Origin: Agrypnia vestita
Taxonomy: Eukaryota; Arthropoda; Insecta; Trichoptera; Phryganeidae
DNA length: 64,000 nucleotides
Direction: 5' to 3'
Assembly: GCA_016648135.1 (NCBI GenBank)
Contig: JADDOH010023162.1
Location: 156,580-220,579, forward strand
The translations under genes were made by a program, and so were the position numbers. Shown one piece after another: positions 19,678-29,609 of this stretch. Each line of letters starts with the position of its first letter. The stretch's first letter is position 1. Below the pieces are notes generated by a model. The model made no database searches, was not told the origin of the DNA, and saw only the letters and a program-made list of their open reading frames with translations.

Positions 19678-20270
19678 ATACTCTCCGCATGTATATCTGG
19701 ATACTCTCCGCATGTATATCTGGATACTCTCCGCAATATATCTGGATACTCTCCGCATGTATATCTGGATACTCTCCGCATGTATATCTGGATACTCTCC
19801 GCATGTATATCTGGATACTCTCCGCATGTATATCTGGATACTCTCCGCATGTATATCTGGATACTCTCCGCATGTATATCTGGATACTCTCCGCATATAT
19901 CTGGATACTCTCCGCATGTATATCTGGATACTCTCCGCATGTATTCTGGATACTCTCCGCAGATATCTGTACTCTCGCTTATCTCGGATACTCTCCGCAT
20001 ATATCTGGATCTCTCCGCATATATCTGGATACTCTCCGCATGTATTCTGATACTCTCCGCATGTATATCTGGATACTCTCCGCATGTATTCTGGATACTC
20101 TCCGCATGTATATCTGGATACTCTCCGCATGTATATCTGGATACTCTCCGCATGTATATCTGGATACTCTCCGCATGTATATCTGGATACTCTCCGCATG
20201 TATATCTGGATACTCTCCGCATGTATATCTGGATACTCTCCGCATGTATATCTGGATACTCTCCGCATGT
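19678..20270. repeat. 23-bp minisatellite, about 26 copies
   Basis: The unit core is ATACTCTCCGCATG followed by TATATCTGG. Most copies are identical. Variants lacking 1-3 bases cluster at 19955-20060. Because 23 is not a multiple of 3 and the unit has no stop in any phase on either strand, long open frames appear in many frames. They are artefacts. The array sits exactly within the Penelope family 2 coding region. Confidence 0.95.
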
Positions 20271-20865
20271 ACCACGAAAGAAATCCAATATATCTGATGT
20301 CCCAAACAATTAAGCATACTTACCCTACATCAGAGGTCTTTCAGATAAAATTAGCCGGGTGTTGCTGAAATTAAACATAAAAATAATTTTCAGCCCCCAT
20401 AGTTCGATCTCAGGTATGTTGAGTAGTGTGAAGGACAACACACTTTTTGTGTTGTCACACTACCCAAACGCAACATCACAACACGTTTGAAGGAACATAT
20501 TGGGGCAATTAAAAATAATAACTCCAATAAATCAGCAATCTGCGAACATGCATCCAAAGGGAATCTCAGACATTGCATCAGATTTGAAAAATATTATCAA
20601 CAAAACCGTACCATATACCTAGATTAGTGAGAGAGTCCATTGAAATATACAAACATCCTAATTTCAATAGAGACGATAGTTACAAACTATCGAGTATTTG
20701 GCGCTCCGTTCTCATGACATTGATTCCACATTTAAAAGACATCGCAGAAAAGCCCGATGATGTAATTAGTACATATTGCACATAGGCGACCTCTATCGTA
20801 AAAGAGGTAAACGCTCTAGAAAGTGCATATAATTTATGGCATCGGAAGAAAGTTCGGCCTATAGG

Positions 20866-20915
20866 ACGCTCTCCTGATGAAGCTGAATAAGATTTCAGCG
20901 AAACATCGAGATTTG
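20866..20915 (+). ncRNA. Hammerhead-ribozyme-like motif (Penelope family 2)
   Basis: CTCTC, CTGATGA, one extra A, stem II GCTGAA/TTCAGC, GAAACATC, then GAGA. The CTC/GAG bases outside the core can pair as stem I. The canonical hammerhead has no extra base between CUGAUGA and stem II. The stem III palindrome ACGU seen in the sister copy is ACAU here. Hammerhead motifs in Penelope-like element ends are established. Activity of this copy is doubtful. Confidence 0.5.
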
Positions 20916-20975
20916 CTTCTCTGTAATTTGGTTCTTATAAAATATCATTTTTATTGAACACTTAAATGAAGAAAT

Positions 20976-21825
20976 TAATATTTTTTGATAAATAATAAAA
21001 TGACGGACATTTAAAAAAATCAAGACAATGTTTTTTTCACTGTTTTATCCGAAAAAAATAATAAAAATCTTAATTTGATTTGGTAATAGAATACGCTTAA
21101 GTTATTGCCTTGTAAAATAGTTGGTTAAAATTTCATAAAGATCGGTTGAGTGGTTCTGGAGAAATCACACTCGCCGACCGGAAAAACATAGTTTTGAGAA
21201 AAAGGCGTTTAAAAATATTTATCTCAAAAGTCAATCAAAGTCAATGCCGGCACCATACATTAAATTTTAACTACAAAGGTTCAATTCTAAGAAAAAAAGC
21301 AAGCTGCTTCGATGAATGGAGGCTGGGGGAGTGGAGTAGTCAAACGACATGACGGGTAGAAAAAAGGAGTGACAACATAAAGATCGCATTAGACTGTTCT
21401 GATAACTCTAAAATTTTAACACAATCCTTTAACATGTCGATAAATGTGGGAAGCCAAATACTTTTTTCATGGATATATTTTTGAAACACCCCGTTATTCA
21501 TAATTTTATTAATTGAAAACTGACATGTGAACTTAGGTGGATAAATAAATACGAACAATGGGATAGAGTAAATATTTATTTTAAGTATACAGTGACGATA
21601 CATGGAATATTATAATGTATTATTAATTGCAATGGTCTAGAACCAATACTGGGTCTATGAATAATCATCATTTTTCCGAAACGCTTTAATTCAATTTCTT
21701 AAAGGAATATCTAAAGCATAAAGCTGTTTACCTTCTGTTTAACCTTTCCATTACCGTGCGGTATAAAACAGAGTTGATTTCACGGGAGACTTTAATTGTT
21801 TATAGATATTTTTAGTTCCATGCGA
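20976..21825. other. No gene seen between two Penelope copies
   Basis: AT-rich. At 21120-21180 there is a stretch (AAGATCGGTTGAGTGGTTCT) of the kind often left by unclassified transposon tails. No coding frame is supported. Confidence 0.35.
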
Positions 21826-22042
21826 TTATGCATATTGGGGCAATTAACAATAATAACTCCAATAAATAGACAATCTGCTAACATGCATCCAAAGGGAATC
21901 TCACTCATTTCATCAGATTTGACAATACAAAAATCTTATCAACAGAACCGCGCCATATACCTACCTAGATTAGTGAAAGAGTCCATTGAAATATACAAAC
22001 ATCCTACTTTCAATAGAGACAATAGTTACAAGCTATCAAGTA

Positions 22043-23326
22043 TTAGGTCCTTACATATGAAATTGGCGTTTAGTATGGTAGGAACATAAAGCCGATTTTT
22101 TTTTATTATAAAATATTTATTTAATCAAAGTATGTACTATTGCTATCTACGCACTTTTGCCATCTCATAGGTAGTTCATTGATCCCTTTACTAAAAAAAC
22201 CATTCGGACGGGAATCAATAAAATCTTTGAAGGCGGTTTGGACTGCCCCATAGGGTTGAATTTTTTCCTTTGCAAGAAGTTATCCAAATTTCGAAAAAAA
22301 TGGTAATCTGTTGGGACAAGGTCCGGAGAGTACGGTGAATGTCTTAGACATTCCAATTGAAGCTCCTCTAATTTGGTAGCCGTCTGTTGTGCAGTGTGTG
22401 GTCTAGCGTTATCATGAAGCAGCAGTGGCCTAGAGCGATTAACCAGCCTCGGTTGTTTAGCAGCTAGCTTTTCCATCATGGTTTGCAGTTGCTGACAATA
22501 GACATCTGCCGTAATCGTCTGGCCAGATTTAAGAAAGCTGTAGTGAACGCCACCAGCACTAGTCCACCAAACGCTCACAAGTAACTTTTTTGGAGTCAAT
22601 TTTCGCTTGGGGCATGGTTTGGCTGGTTCGGCAGGGTTCAGCCATTGCGATGAGCGCTTCCGATTATCGTACAGGATCCACTTTTCATCACAGGTAATGA
22701 TTCGATTTAAAATCCCTTCATTATTGTGCCGGTTGAGTAATGCAACGCAGCAGTCAACGCGCTTTGTTGATTTGCTTCACTCAATTCGTGAGGTACCCAC
22801 CTTTCAAGCTTTTTCACCTTACCAATTTGCTTCAAGTGGATTAAAACAGTTTTATCACTAACACCGCAGCCTGCAGCTAACTCGGATGTGGTTTGCGATG
22901 GATCCGCTTCCACAATAGCCTTAAATTCTTCATTATCAACTTTGGTCTCCGGCCGTCCACGGGGCTTGTTCTGCAGGTCGAAATTTCCAGAACGAAAACG
23001 TTGGAACCAAAAACGCACTGTGTTTTCTTTTGCGGCACCGTCGCCATACACATCATTAATCCTTCGAGCCGTTTCTGCAGCACTGGTGCCACGGTGGAAC
23101 TCGTACTCGTAAATAACGCGATATTTCAAGTTTTTCAATTTGTAAACTGAGTGACGCAAAGAAAAAAACAATTGAGGAAAAAACAAATGAATTATAATTT
23201 TCAAAACACAAATACATGAGTAAATAGCTGTATATATTTGGATTTTGAATTCCTAACCAAAGAGAAGATACTTGAGATCAAATTTGTCAGTACGGCAAAA
23301 CGCCAATTTCATATGTAAGGACCTAA
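22043..23326 (-). mobile_element. mariner copy 2, inserted in Penelope family 2
   Basis: 1284 bp with the same inverted ends as copy 1 and TA on each side (22041-22042, 23327-23328). The host sequence AGCTATCAAGTA…TTTGGCGCC matches the uninterrupted AACTATCGAGTATTTGGCGC at 20686-20705, showing a clean TA insertion. Confidence 0.93.
22121..23138 (-). pseudogene. mariner transposase, two frameshifts and lost start
   Basis: Compared with copy 1, the ATG start is TTG at 23136-23138 (though an in-frame ATG lies upstream at 23202-23204). A 1-bp deletion after the NQQ codons (near 22763) and another 1-bp deletion after KKFN (near 22253) shift the frame. The DDE motifs ITCDEKW, HDNARPH and SPDLVPTDYHFF are readable across frames. 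It has CGA at the position where copy 1 has the TGA stop. Inactive. Confidence 0.88.
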
Positions 23327-23499
23327 TATTTGGCGCCCTATTCTCACGACCTTTAAGAGACGTCGCAGAAAAGCCCGACGATGTACCTAATTAGTACATA
23401 TTGCACACTGGTGACCTCTATCGTAGAAGAAGTGAACACTCCACAACAAAGTGCATATAATGTCCGGTTCGCCCTAGATCTCCGCCGTGATAGGATGCT

Positions 23500-23541
23500 C
23501 TCTTTATGATGCTGAATAACACTTCAGCGAAACGTCGAGAT
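23500..23541 (+). ncRNA. Hammerhead-like motif, family 2 copy 2 (core decayed)
   Basis: Stem II GCTGAA/TTCAGC and GAAACGTCGAGA are kept, including the ACGU palindrome and GUC triplet, but CTGATGAA has become TATGAT. Probably inactive. Confidence 0.45.
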
Positions 23542-23631
23542 TTGCTTCTCAATAAAATATAAGGTTCATATAAAATATCCATTTTCTTTAACACATAAAT
23601 ATATTTAACACTTTTAATTTAGGTTAGTTAT

Positions 23632-23835
23632 TAATTATATCTGATGATGAGAGGGACTGCCCATCTCGAAACTATAGTAGTGACAAAAAAACGCAAGGTG
23701 TTTATAAAAATATTTGATTCGGTGCATTTTAAATTATTCATGTTGCACCTCGAAACAACCGCCAAATTAATCAATAATAAGTTTTTTCATACCAATTGTA
23801 TGAGTATTAATAATTTAATTGAAAAAAATCCATAA
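23632..23835 (+). repeat. Penelope-type end fragment with intact-looking hammerhead-like core
   Basis: At 23641: CTGATGA, extra T, stem II GAGAGGG/CCCATCTC (one bulge), GAAAC, then the 8-nt palindrome ACTATAGT (sharing the last A of GAAA and the C) and GTA. The sequence downstream matches 13745-13920. This is the best-preserved core in the window. The parent element's coding part is not present. Confidence 0.5.
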
Positions 23836-25989
23836 ACACGCGAACGTGAAAAAAAAAGTGTACTTTATTTTTACAGTCAATTAAAAATAATAAGTAAATG
23901 TATTACAAAATAAAGTAATTTTAGACTTATTAAAAATAATTTTATGTTTTTGTATAAACCAAAATGAATTATTATTATATTAGTAAATTATTTTACTATT
24001 TACTACCTTATTTTTTTTCAAAAAATTTAAGGGTTATTAAAATATATTTTATTTTGCAGGTAATTTGCTAGATTATTGATAGATAGATATTGCTTAGTTT
24101 ATGCATGCTCAGAGGCGTTAGGAGTCCTCAGGGTAATCCATTCCTTGGACCTGTGCAACCAGATATGGTATATGATACCATATTATTATGATAGAAATAT
24201 AACGAGAAACTGATCTCATCTTGATTTATTTCGTAGAAATTGTAGTATTTCAAAATACCGCATATTTCAAAATTCTGACTGGACGCCGCTCCTAATTATA
24301 TATTAATATTGTCACGGATTCGCACTGCGGGGGTGAGAACCAAATTAAACGCTTAAATTTGATTAAACATTTATTTATAAATCAAGTCACTGGGCAAAAA
24401 CTTAACTGAAACACTAGTCTGTAATTCGAAGTGATTTACCACTAGAATAGTCCGCAAGCAAGTTTTTTTTCACGCCCTTTCATAGTTCACTTATTTCTTT
24501 CTTTTTCTATGACTTTGCTCTTTCTGATTAATCGCAGTTATCAAACTAAAATTGACTTAAATCCTCTGCCGTGGCGACCCGATTTTCTTAATGCTTCTGG
24601 AATAATTTCGCGTGTTCAGATCATTCTAAAACTTTAAATAATTCAACCTCTTCGGAAAATCTTCGATTACATGTTTTTTTTTACATGTTTCATTTGTTTC
24701 TAAAATCTCTTGGCAATATTTTTATATAATTTGAATCGATTTCAGATGTATAGAGATATATATACATTATTTTTGAAGTAATGAAGAAATTATCAGCGTA
24801 TTCTGCTATGGAGTATTAAGGTCAAGTTTGGTACTATATACTATATATATATACTAAGATAGTATATCTGATTAAATGCACTTTTTGATTAAATAGATTT
24901 TTTTTCATATTATAATATTTTTTTTGAAAGATATTTAACTTCATCCAGAGAAGTACGAGTCTTGCACCTCAAAAATTCAGGCAAAGATTGCCGATAGTCG
25001 GAGCCCTGGAAGAAGGAGAACGTCATGGCCGAAAAAACCGGTTTTGCAGTCTCCTGCAGAGCTATTCCGGACCGCAGTAAATAAAGTGATGATAGCCTAT
25101 GTCCGTTGAATGGATAGGGCGCAAGAAAAAAAACAAGTAAAACAATGATAAAAGGCAGAATTAAATTTTGTTAGTTATAGTTCGCTACTTTATGTGAAAA
25201 GTTAATCTTTGTGATTTACATTTCACTGACTTTACTGCAAAATTTCATAATTACAATCTTTCCATTTAGTTTAAATCGTTAAATGCGTAATCAAACTGAT
25301 GAACGTTCCATAAAACAGTCCCATGAGTAGGTATTTCATCCCTTCGGGAACTTTACTTCACTTATTTTATTAAACCTACATTAGTAATACATTATAATAT
25401 ATTTTATATAATACTTAAATGCGCTAACAGATTTCCGCCTACTGATTTCTATGAATACTCTAAACGTGCATGAGTGTTTCGACAAAACCTACCAACCAGG
25501 CGCTTCTAAGGAATTACTGATTACAAACTGTATGTTCTATGTGTCTTTTCTAATGTGTATGCGATTTTCAATATAATTTTGTATTTTTATCAACACCGAG
25601 CCCTTTAAACTTTATAAAGCCAATATATAGGTCCGCTATAAATTAAAATTCTTTTAGTGCCTAAACCAATATTTTATATTTTTATTTTATTGTAGCCATT
25701 TTATTTATACATCTTTCAATAATGTATTAACAGTTTAAACTCAAGGATTTCATTACAGTATATGTACATTTCATTTCTTATTGTACTTCATTTATAATTT
25801 AATATAAAAGCATTATGTATCCACTTCACAATTCACTGTCGTATTTATATACTTCTTTTTCTATATTTTTTGTCCCATTTCTTTTTTTATTCTATCCCGT
25901 TGTTTGTTGAATAATTTTGGTATTACGCTCTTTATAATATATAATATATAATGCTATTTTATTGAGTTTGTTATTTATTCAAAACTTAC
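23836..25989. other. AT-rich, no gene seen
   Basis: A stretch at 24955-25130 (for example AACGTCATGGCCGAAAAAAC, then GGATAGGGCGCAAG and poly-A) has the look of a retroelement 3' end on the plus strand, but I cannot place it. TGTCACGGATTCGCACTG at 24312 resembles an LTR start without a partner. The rest is featureless. Confidence 0.35.
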
Positions 25990-26777
25990 GGTTAAATTGT
26001 ATTTACAATTAATTAATTAGTTATAAACTCTCTCCATTGAAATAATTTTCGGTCTATAGACTTGTCCGTTAGAGTTATCAACTTTTCTATACCATTAAAT
26101 ATTATTTTTTAAAACGTGCGTTACTGAATCACAATCGTACAAATAATGAGGCATTGAAAATCTCTTACACAGAGAGATGTTTATTAGATTTGCGTGCGAA
26201 CTCACTATATTCAACATATTAGAGAGTTGTAAATGTAAAACATCAAATGTAAATAATGAAAATGTAACACCAAAAAAGTAATCAAATCGAACAATTTATT
26301 TTTTGCTGAATAAAAAATATAAATTATTTTTATTAACATAATTGTAATAAAAATTAAATGCAGAACCACATTAAAATGATTTTTACCGTTAGCGCATCTG
26401 TTCACTTTTTGCATAGAACATTCTATGATGTCCATATTTTTCAGAATTTTCACGACTGTTTTTAAATATACATTTGAAAGCCAAAACAAAGCAATGGTGA
26501 GAGTTATCAAACCGAATGATAATAATCCAAACAGTAAACTAAATAAAAAATTAGGGCCAGTAATATGTGTAATTGATGTACCTACTTGTATAAATTAATA
26601 TAAACATCGATAATAGAAATAATACAATATTTTGTATTTTTGATATCCAGTATAATGTTATCACGCTACTTATTATCATACTATAACTCCTCAATCCTAA
26701 AATTATATTTATTGGATCTGTTTTATTAACGAGAAGTAATCAACTCTGGATTTAATAAATTTATTTTTGTACGCCAT
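25990..26777 (-). pseudogene. Gustatory receptor pseudogene (exon 1 paralogue)
   Basis: Starts MAYKNKFIKSRVDYF at 26777. After a frame shift it reads DPINIILGLRSYS and LYWISKIQNIVLFLLSMFI, matching EPIKILYYIIGLRSY and LHWTAQIQNIVFPALSLL of the intact receptor. Then come LKTVVKILKNMDIIECSMQK (26400-26460), SSHANLINISLCKRF (about 26190-26145) and a decayed end that still has the exon-1 donor (CCGTAAGTTTTG at 25989). At least one frameshift and several stops. I did not find exons 2-4 downstream. Confidence 0.75.
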
Positions 26778-27129
26778 TTTGTGTTGGCTTGCTATGACCG
26801 ACTAAGTGACTATTTTATAAAATAATATATATTTTAACATACTATGGGCCATTTCCACGCTAATGAATGATTACTATTTCATCATTAAAAATATTATTTT
26901 TGATCTTTAAAAAATTATTACTATTTTATATTTTTTTAAAATCATTAGTAGTGGGGCCTTGAATGAATCCTCAGGTAAAATACGAAACTTCAAGATGCTC
27001 TTTAAAAGCACATCTTACACAAGGTGCTTTGAAATTTGCAATATAATTACTGGATCCTAACATTAAGGAAATGTTGGAAGGAATAATTTAACATTATGCA
27101 TGGTACTATCACTTTACAGGTATATTTTT
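26778..27129. other. AT-rich, no gene seen
   Basis: Upstream flank of the receptor pseudogene. No open frame or repeat end recognised. Confidence 0.35.
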
Positions 27130-27585
27130 TAGTAACATGAACTCCTGGAGAAACCTATGTTCATTTTGTGTTCATGACGATCTAGATAGTGTTGACCGAA
27201 TCATTAAATAAAATGGGCGGTACTTAACGATTTGGAGTTGAAAGTTGAAAAAGAAGATGTGGGGAAGTTAATAGAGCAGTGTGAAGTGCAGCTGACTACG
27301 GAAGAACTGTAGGAGCTGCATGTTTGCATGTTGCATCAGTTTCTGTTGATGATTTATCCTCGGCCGAAAATAAACAAGGAAACGATAGGAGAAACGTCCA
27401 ATGCTTCCAGCTATTACAATGAGATTCTTCACTCTAATAGTGTGTTGGATTGGCACACTATTATCTGAAGTGAATAGAGTGGAGGATCTCTATAAGGACA
27501 TATCAATTCACTACTTCAGGAATCTACTCGAAAAGAGAAAAAACAATCAAAATTGGATAGATTAGTGAATTTTAAAAAACAGAAA
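27130..27585 (+). pseudogene. pogo/Tigger-type transposase C-terminus
   Basis: Broken frames read SWRNLCSFCVHDDLDSVDRI, then GKLIEQCEVQLTTEEL, a stop, ELHVCMLH, SNASSYYNEILHSNSVLDWH, and finally IHYFRNLLEKRKNNQNWID. This order matches the region after the DDE domain in Tigger/jerky-like transposases (W-x-x-L-C…, LTTEELxELH, S-H-F-R-x-x-L-x-x-R-x-K-Q). Several stops and frameshifts. No catalytic domain remains. Confidence 0.65.
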
Positions 27586-27649
27586 TGGTGACCATTTTTG
27601 TGAAAGGTCTAATGCCGATGAATTTATTTTACATTAGATACTATAAAAA

Positions 27650-29604
27650 ATTATTTTTATTTTATTTTATTTTATTTGGGAAACATACAGTACAATTTTA
27701 ATTTTTTTTATATAATGTCAAAAAAATATTCGTGAGTATGACCGTAAAGTTTCCTCGAAGCTGGTAATAAAAAATAAAAAAAAATAAAAAACAATGATAA
27801 AGAATATGTGATAAATAATAAATATTTCAAAGATTTAAATTATGATAATTAATAATGAGGGGTGGGGAGAGGGAGGGAATGGGATTCAATTAAAGAAGTA
27901 TCAAATCAATAGTCATAAATGAGATTACGGAGTTTCATTTTAAATAAACGCAAATTGTCAGTAAAAATGTCTAGATTATTTGTAGAATTTAACATATTGT
28001 ATTTTGAGGTGCAACGAGTTACAAAGCAGTTTTTTAAGTAGTTAGTCCTACCAAAGTTTGCGTAAAATAAATTATTTGAACGCGTTGAATATTTAGGACA
28101 ACTTAAACCTATTTGCTCTAATAAATAGGGCGAGTCAACCAAGTTATTCAAGATTTAATAAAGATAACACAGATCTTGCATGCATCTTCGATATGATAGA
28201 GGAGAGATTTTATGGTAACACTCGCTTTCTGTGTATGAGTTGAATTCTAAACGGGAACGGAAATTTAAAATATTGAAAAATTTGTGTTGGATATTTTCAA
28301 GTCGCTCACTGTATGTAGAATAATGAGTGTTCCAGACTACTGATCCAAACTCCAGTTGACTGCGTACAAATAAAAAATATAAAGTGATAAATGTATACGT
28401 TGATTGAAATGGGTTTGACGTTCTGGCAATGAAACCAAGGAGTCGATATGCTTTAGCAATTACCGATTCCATATGTGGGATGAATGTTCATTTAGAATCT
28501 AAGATGACACCGAGATCCCTCACCTGAGTGCATGTTGAGTTGCTTATTATTGAGATGATAATTAAAGGATAAATTTTTTCTTTTTTTGGAAAATGAAATG
28601 ATATGACATTTATCGATATTTAGGAAAAGTTGGTTATTTTTCCAATACTTTAAGAATCTATTAATGTCATCTTGAAGCAACAAACAATCAGTGGGAGACT
28701 TTATCTCTTTGTAAATTTTTGCATCATCCATGAACAAAGATAATTCAGCATGCAGAAAACATTGCTTGATGTCATTGATGTAAATTAAAAATAAAATTGG
28801 GCCAAGATGTGATCCTTTGGGTACTCCAGATGGTACTTTTTTAAAGTCAGAGTTAAACCCGCGTATTGCTACTGCCTGGCTTCGGTTATTGATATAGGAT
28901 GTAAACCACCTGTATAAATCACCATGTATACCCAGGTGTCGCAGTTTCCTCAAAAGTATTTGATGGTTGAATTTATCTAAGGCTTTTGAGAAATCCGTAT
29001 AGAGTGCATCTACTTGTAATCCTTTATCCATCGCTTTAAATACAATGTCCGTAAATTCTAAGAGATTACATTCAATTGATTTGTGTGGAAAAAAAACGTG
29101 CTGATTAGGGATAATAAGATGGTGCACGCATGGGAATAATTGATCACATATAATCTTTTCCATTAATTTGCTGAGGATTAATAATTTTGAAATTGGTCTG
29201 TAATTTTCCACATTCTCTCTGTTACCATTTTTAAATATTGGGGTTATATATGCCTTTTTCCAAATTTCTGGAAAATGACCATCCCGTAATGATTTACAAA
29301 ATATAATCGAGATTGGTTTCGCTAGTTCTTTGGCGCATCGATTCAGGAAGATGGAGGGCAATTCATCGGGACCGGCACTTTTTTTAGTGTCTAGATTTTT
29401 TAAATATTTTAGAATGATCGCTTCATGGAAGACGATGGATTGGATATCCAGACTATTGTTTACGAGACAATCATCATAGGCATCAGCAATAGTTGTGGAA
29501 ATAAAGACTGAGTAGAAATAGTCATTAAATAAGTTACACATATTAGTGCCATTATTAGTGAATCTAGTTTTATAATAGGTATATATTATGATAGGTACCA
29601 CCAA
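27650..29604 (-). mobile_element. Jockey/CR1-superfamily LINE, 5'-truncated
   Basis: Minus-strand element with RT coding (29604-27906), a 3' UTR and a terminal tail of repeated AAAAT units at about 27655-27680, preceded by GTACTGTATGTTTCCC. The endonuclease domain is absent, so it is 5'-truncated like most LINE copies. Target duplication not resolved. Confidence 0.75.
27906..29604 (-). pseudogene. LINE reverse transcriptase, degenerate
   Basis: The RT N-terminal part has KKSAGPDELPSIFLN and YITPIFKNGNRENVENYRPI. Motif A is YTDFSKALDKFNH, motif B SGVPKGSHLGPILFLIYIND, motif C FMDDAKIY (usually FADD). The thumb NIDKCHIISFSKKR follows. After a frameshift near 28540 comes VRDLGVILDSK, stop, TFIPHMESVIAKAYRLLGF, and QLEFGSVVWNTHYSTYSERL. 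After another stop (about 28155) NNLVDSPYLLEQIGL continues to the C-terminus. At least one frameshift and two stops. The motif pattern fits the Jockey/CR1 group, but the exact clade is open. Confidence 0.82.
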
Positions 29605-29609
29605 TTTTT

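Larger units (their letters stand above)
19094..20784 (+). pseudogene. Penelope-like RT / GIY-YIG protein, heavily broken
   Basis: Recognisable blocks: RT motif B VAVGSPVAPVAANLFMEDF (19224-19280), motif C MYVDDTLCVYPHG (19327-19365), KFTMEFEKNEKLAFLDVQVH and HTKRYLHKTSHHHPAQLRSV (to about 19590), LPYIRGLSDKISRVLLKLNI (20320-20380), then the GIY-YIG nuclease half RNITTRLKEHIGAIKN and the C-terminus PRLVRESIEIYKHPNF to TAG near 20784. Stops after motif B and after VQDAG, frameshifts, and about 590 bp of minisatellite in place of the connecting region make it non-functional. The N-terminal third is missing. Confidence 0.75.
19066..20975 (+). mobile_element. Penelope-like element, family 2, copy 1
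   Basis: Plus-strand RT and GIY-YIG remnants with a 23-bp minisatellite in the middle. The left end (TTTAAGTGTTCAATAAAATG, 19085-19104) is an inverted copy of the right end (CATTTTTATTGAACACTTAA, about 20946-20965), the same inverted-terminal arrangement as element 1. A hammerhead-like motif precedes the right end (20866-20915). A 5'-truncated sister copy is at 21826-23605. Confidence 0.7.
21826..23605 (+). mobile_element. Penelope-like element, family 2, copy 2 (5'-truncated, split by mariner)
   Basis: Homologous to 20497-20965: CATATTGGGGCAATTAA, then ACATGCATCCAAAGGGAATC, to the hammerhead-like end at 23500-23541. It contains only the GIY-YIG C-terminal half. Mariner copy 2 (22043-23326) sits in the middle, so the element is 21826-22042 plus 23327-23605. 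Truncation at the 5' end is usual for Penelope-like insertions. Confidence 0.8.

Noticed and set aside
19532..20368. Several long overlapping open frames on both strands with repetitive peptides
   Set aside because: They are translations of the 23-bp minisatellite, which has no stop in any phase. Not genes.
22888..23150. Open frames opposite to the mariner transposase (also at 10097-10359 and 41958-42220)
   Set aside because: Antisense shadows, appearing at the same place in all three mariner copies.
24312..24700. LTR starting TGTCACGGA
   Set aside because: Only a start-like motif. No end and no second copy in the window.
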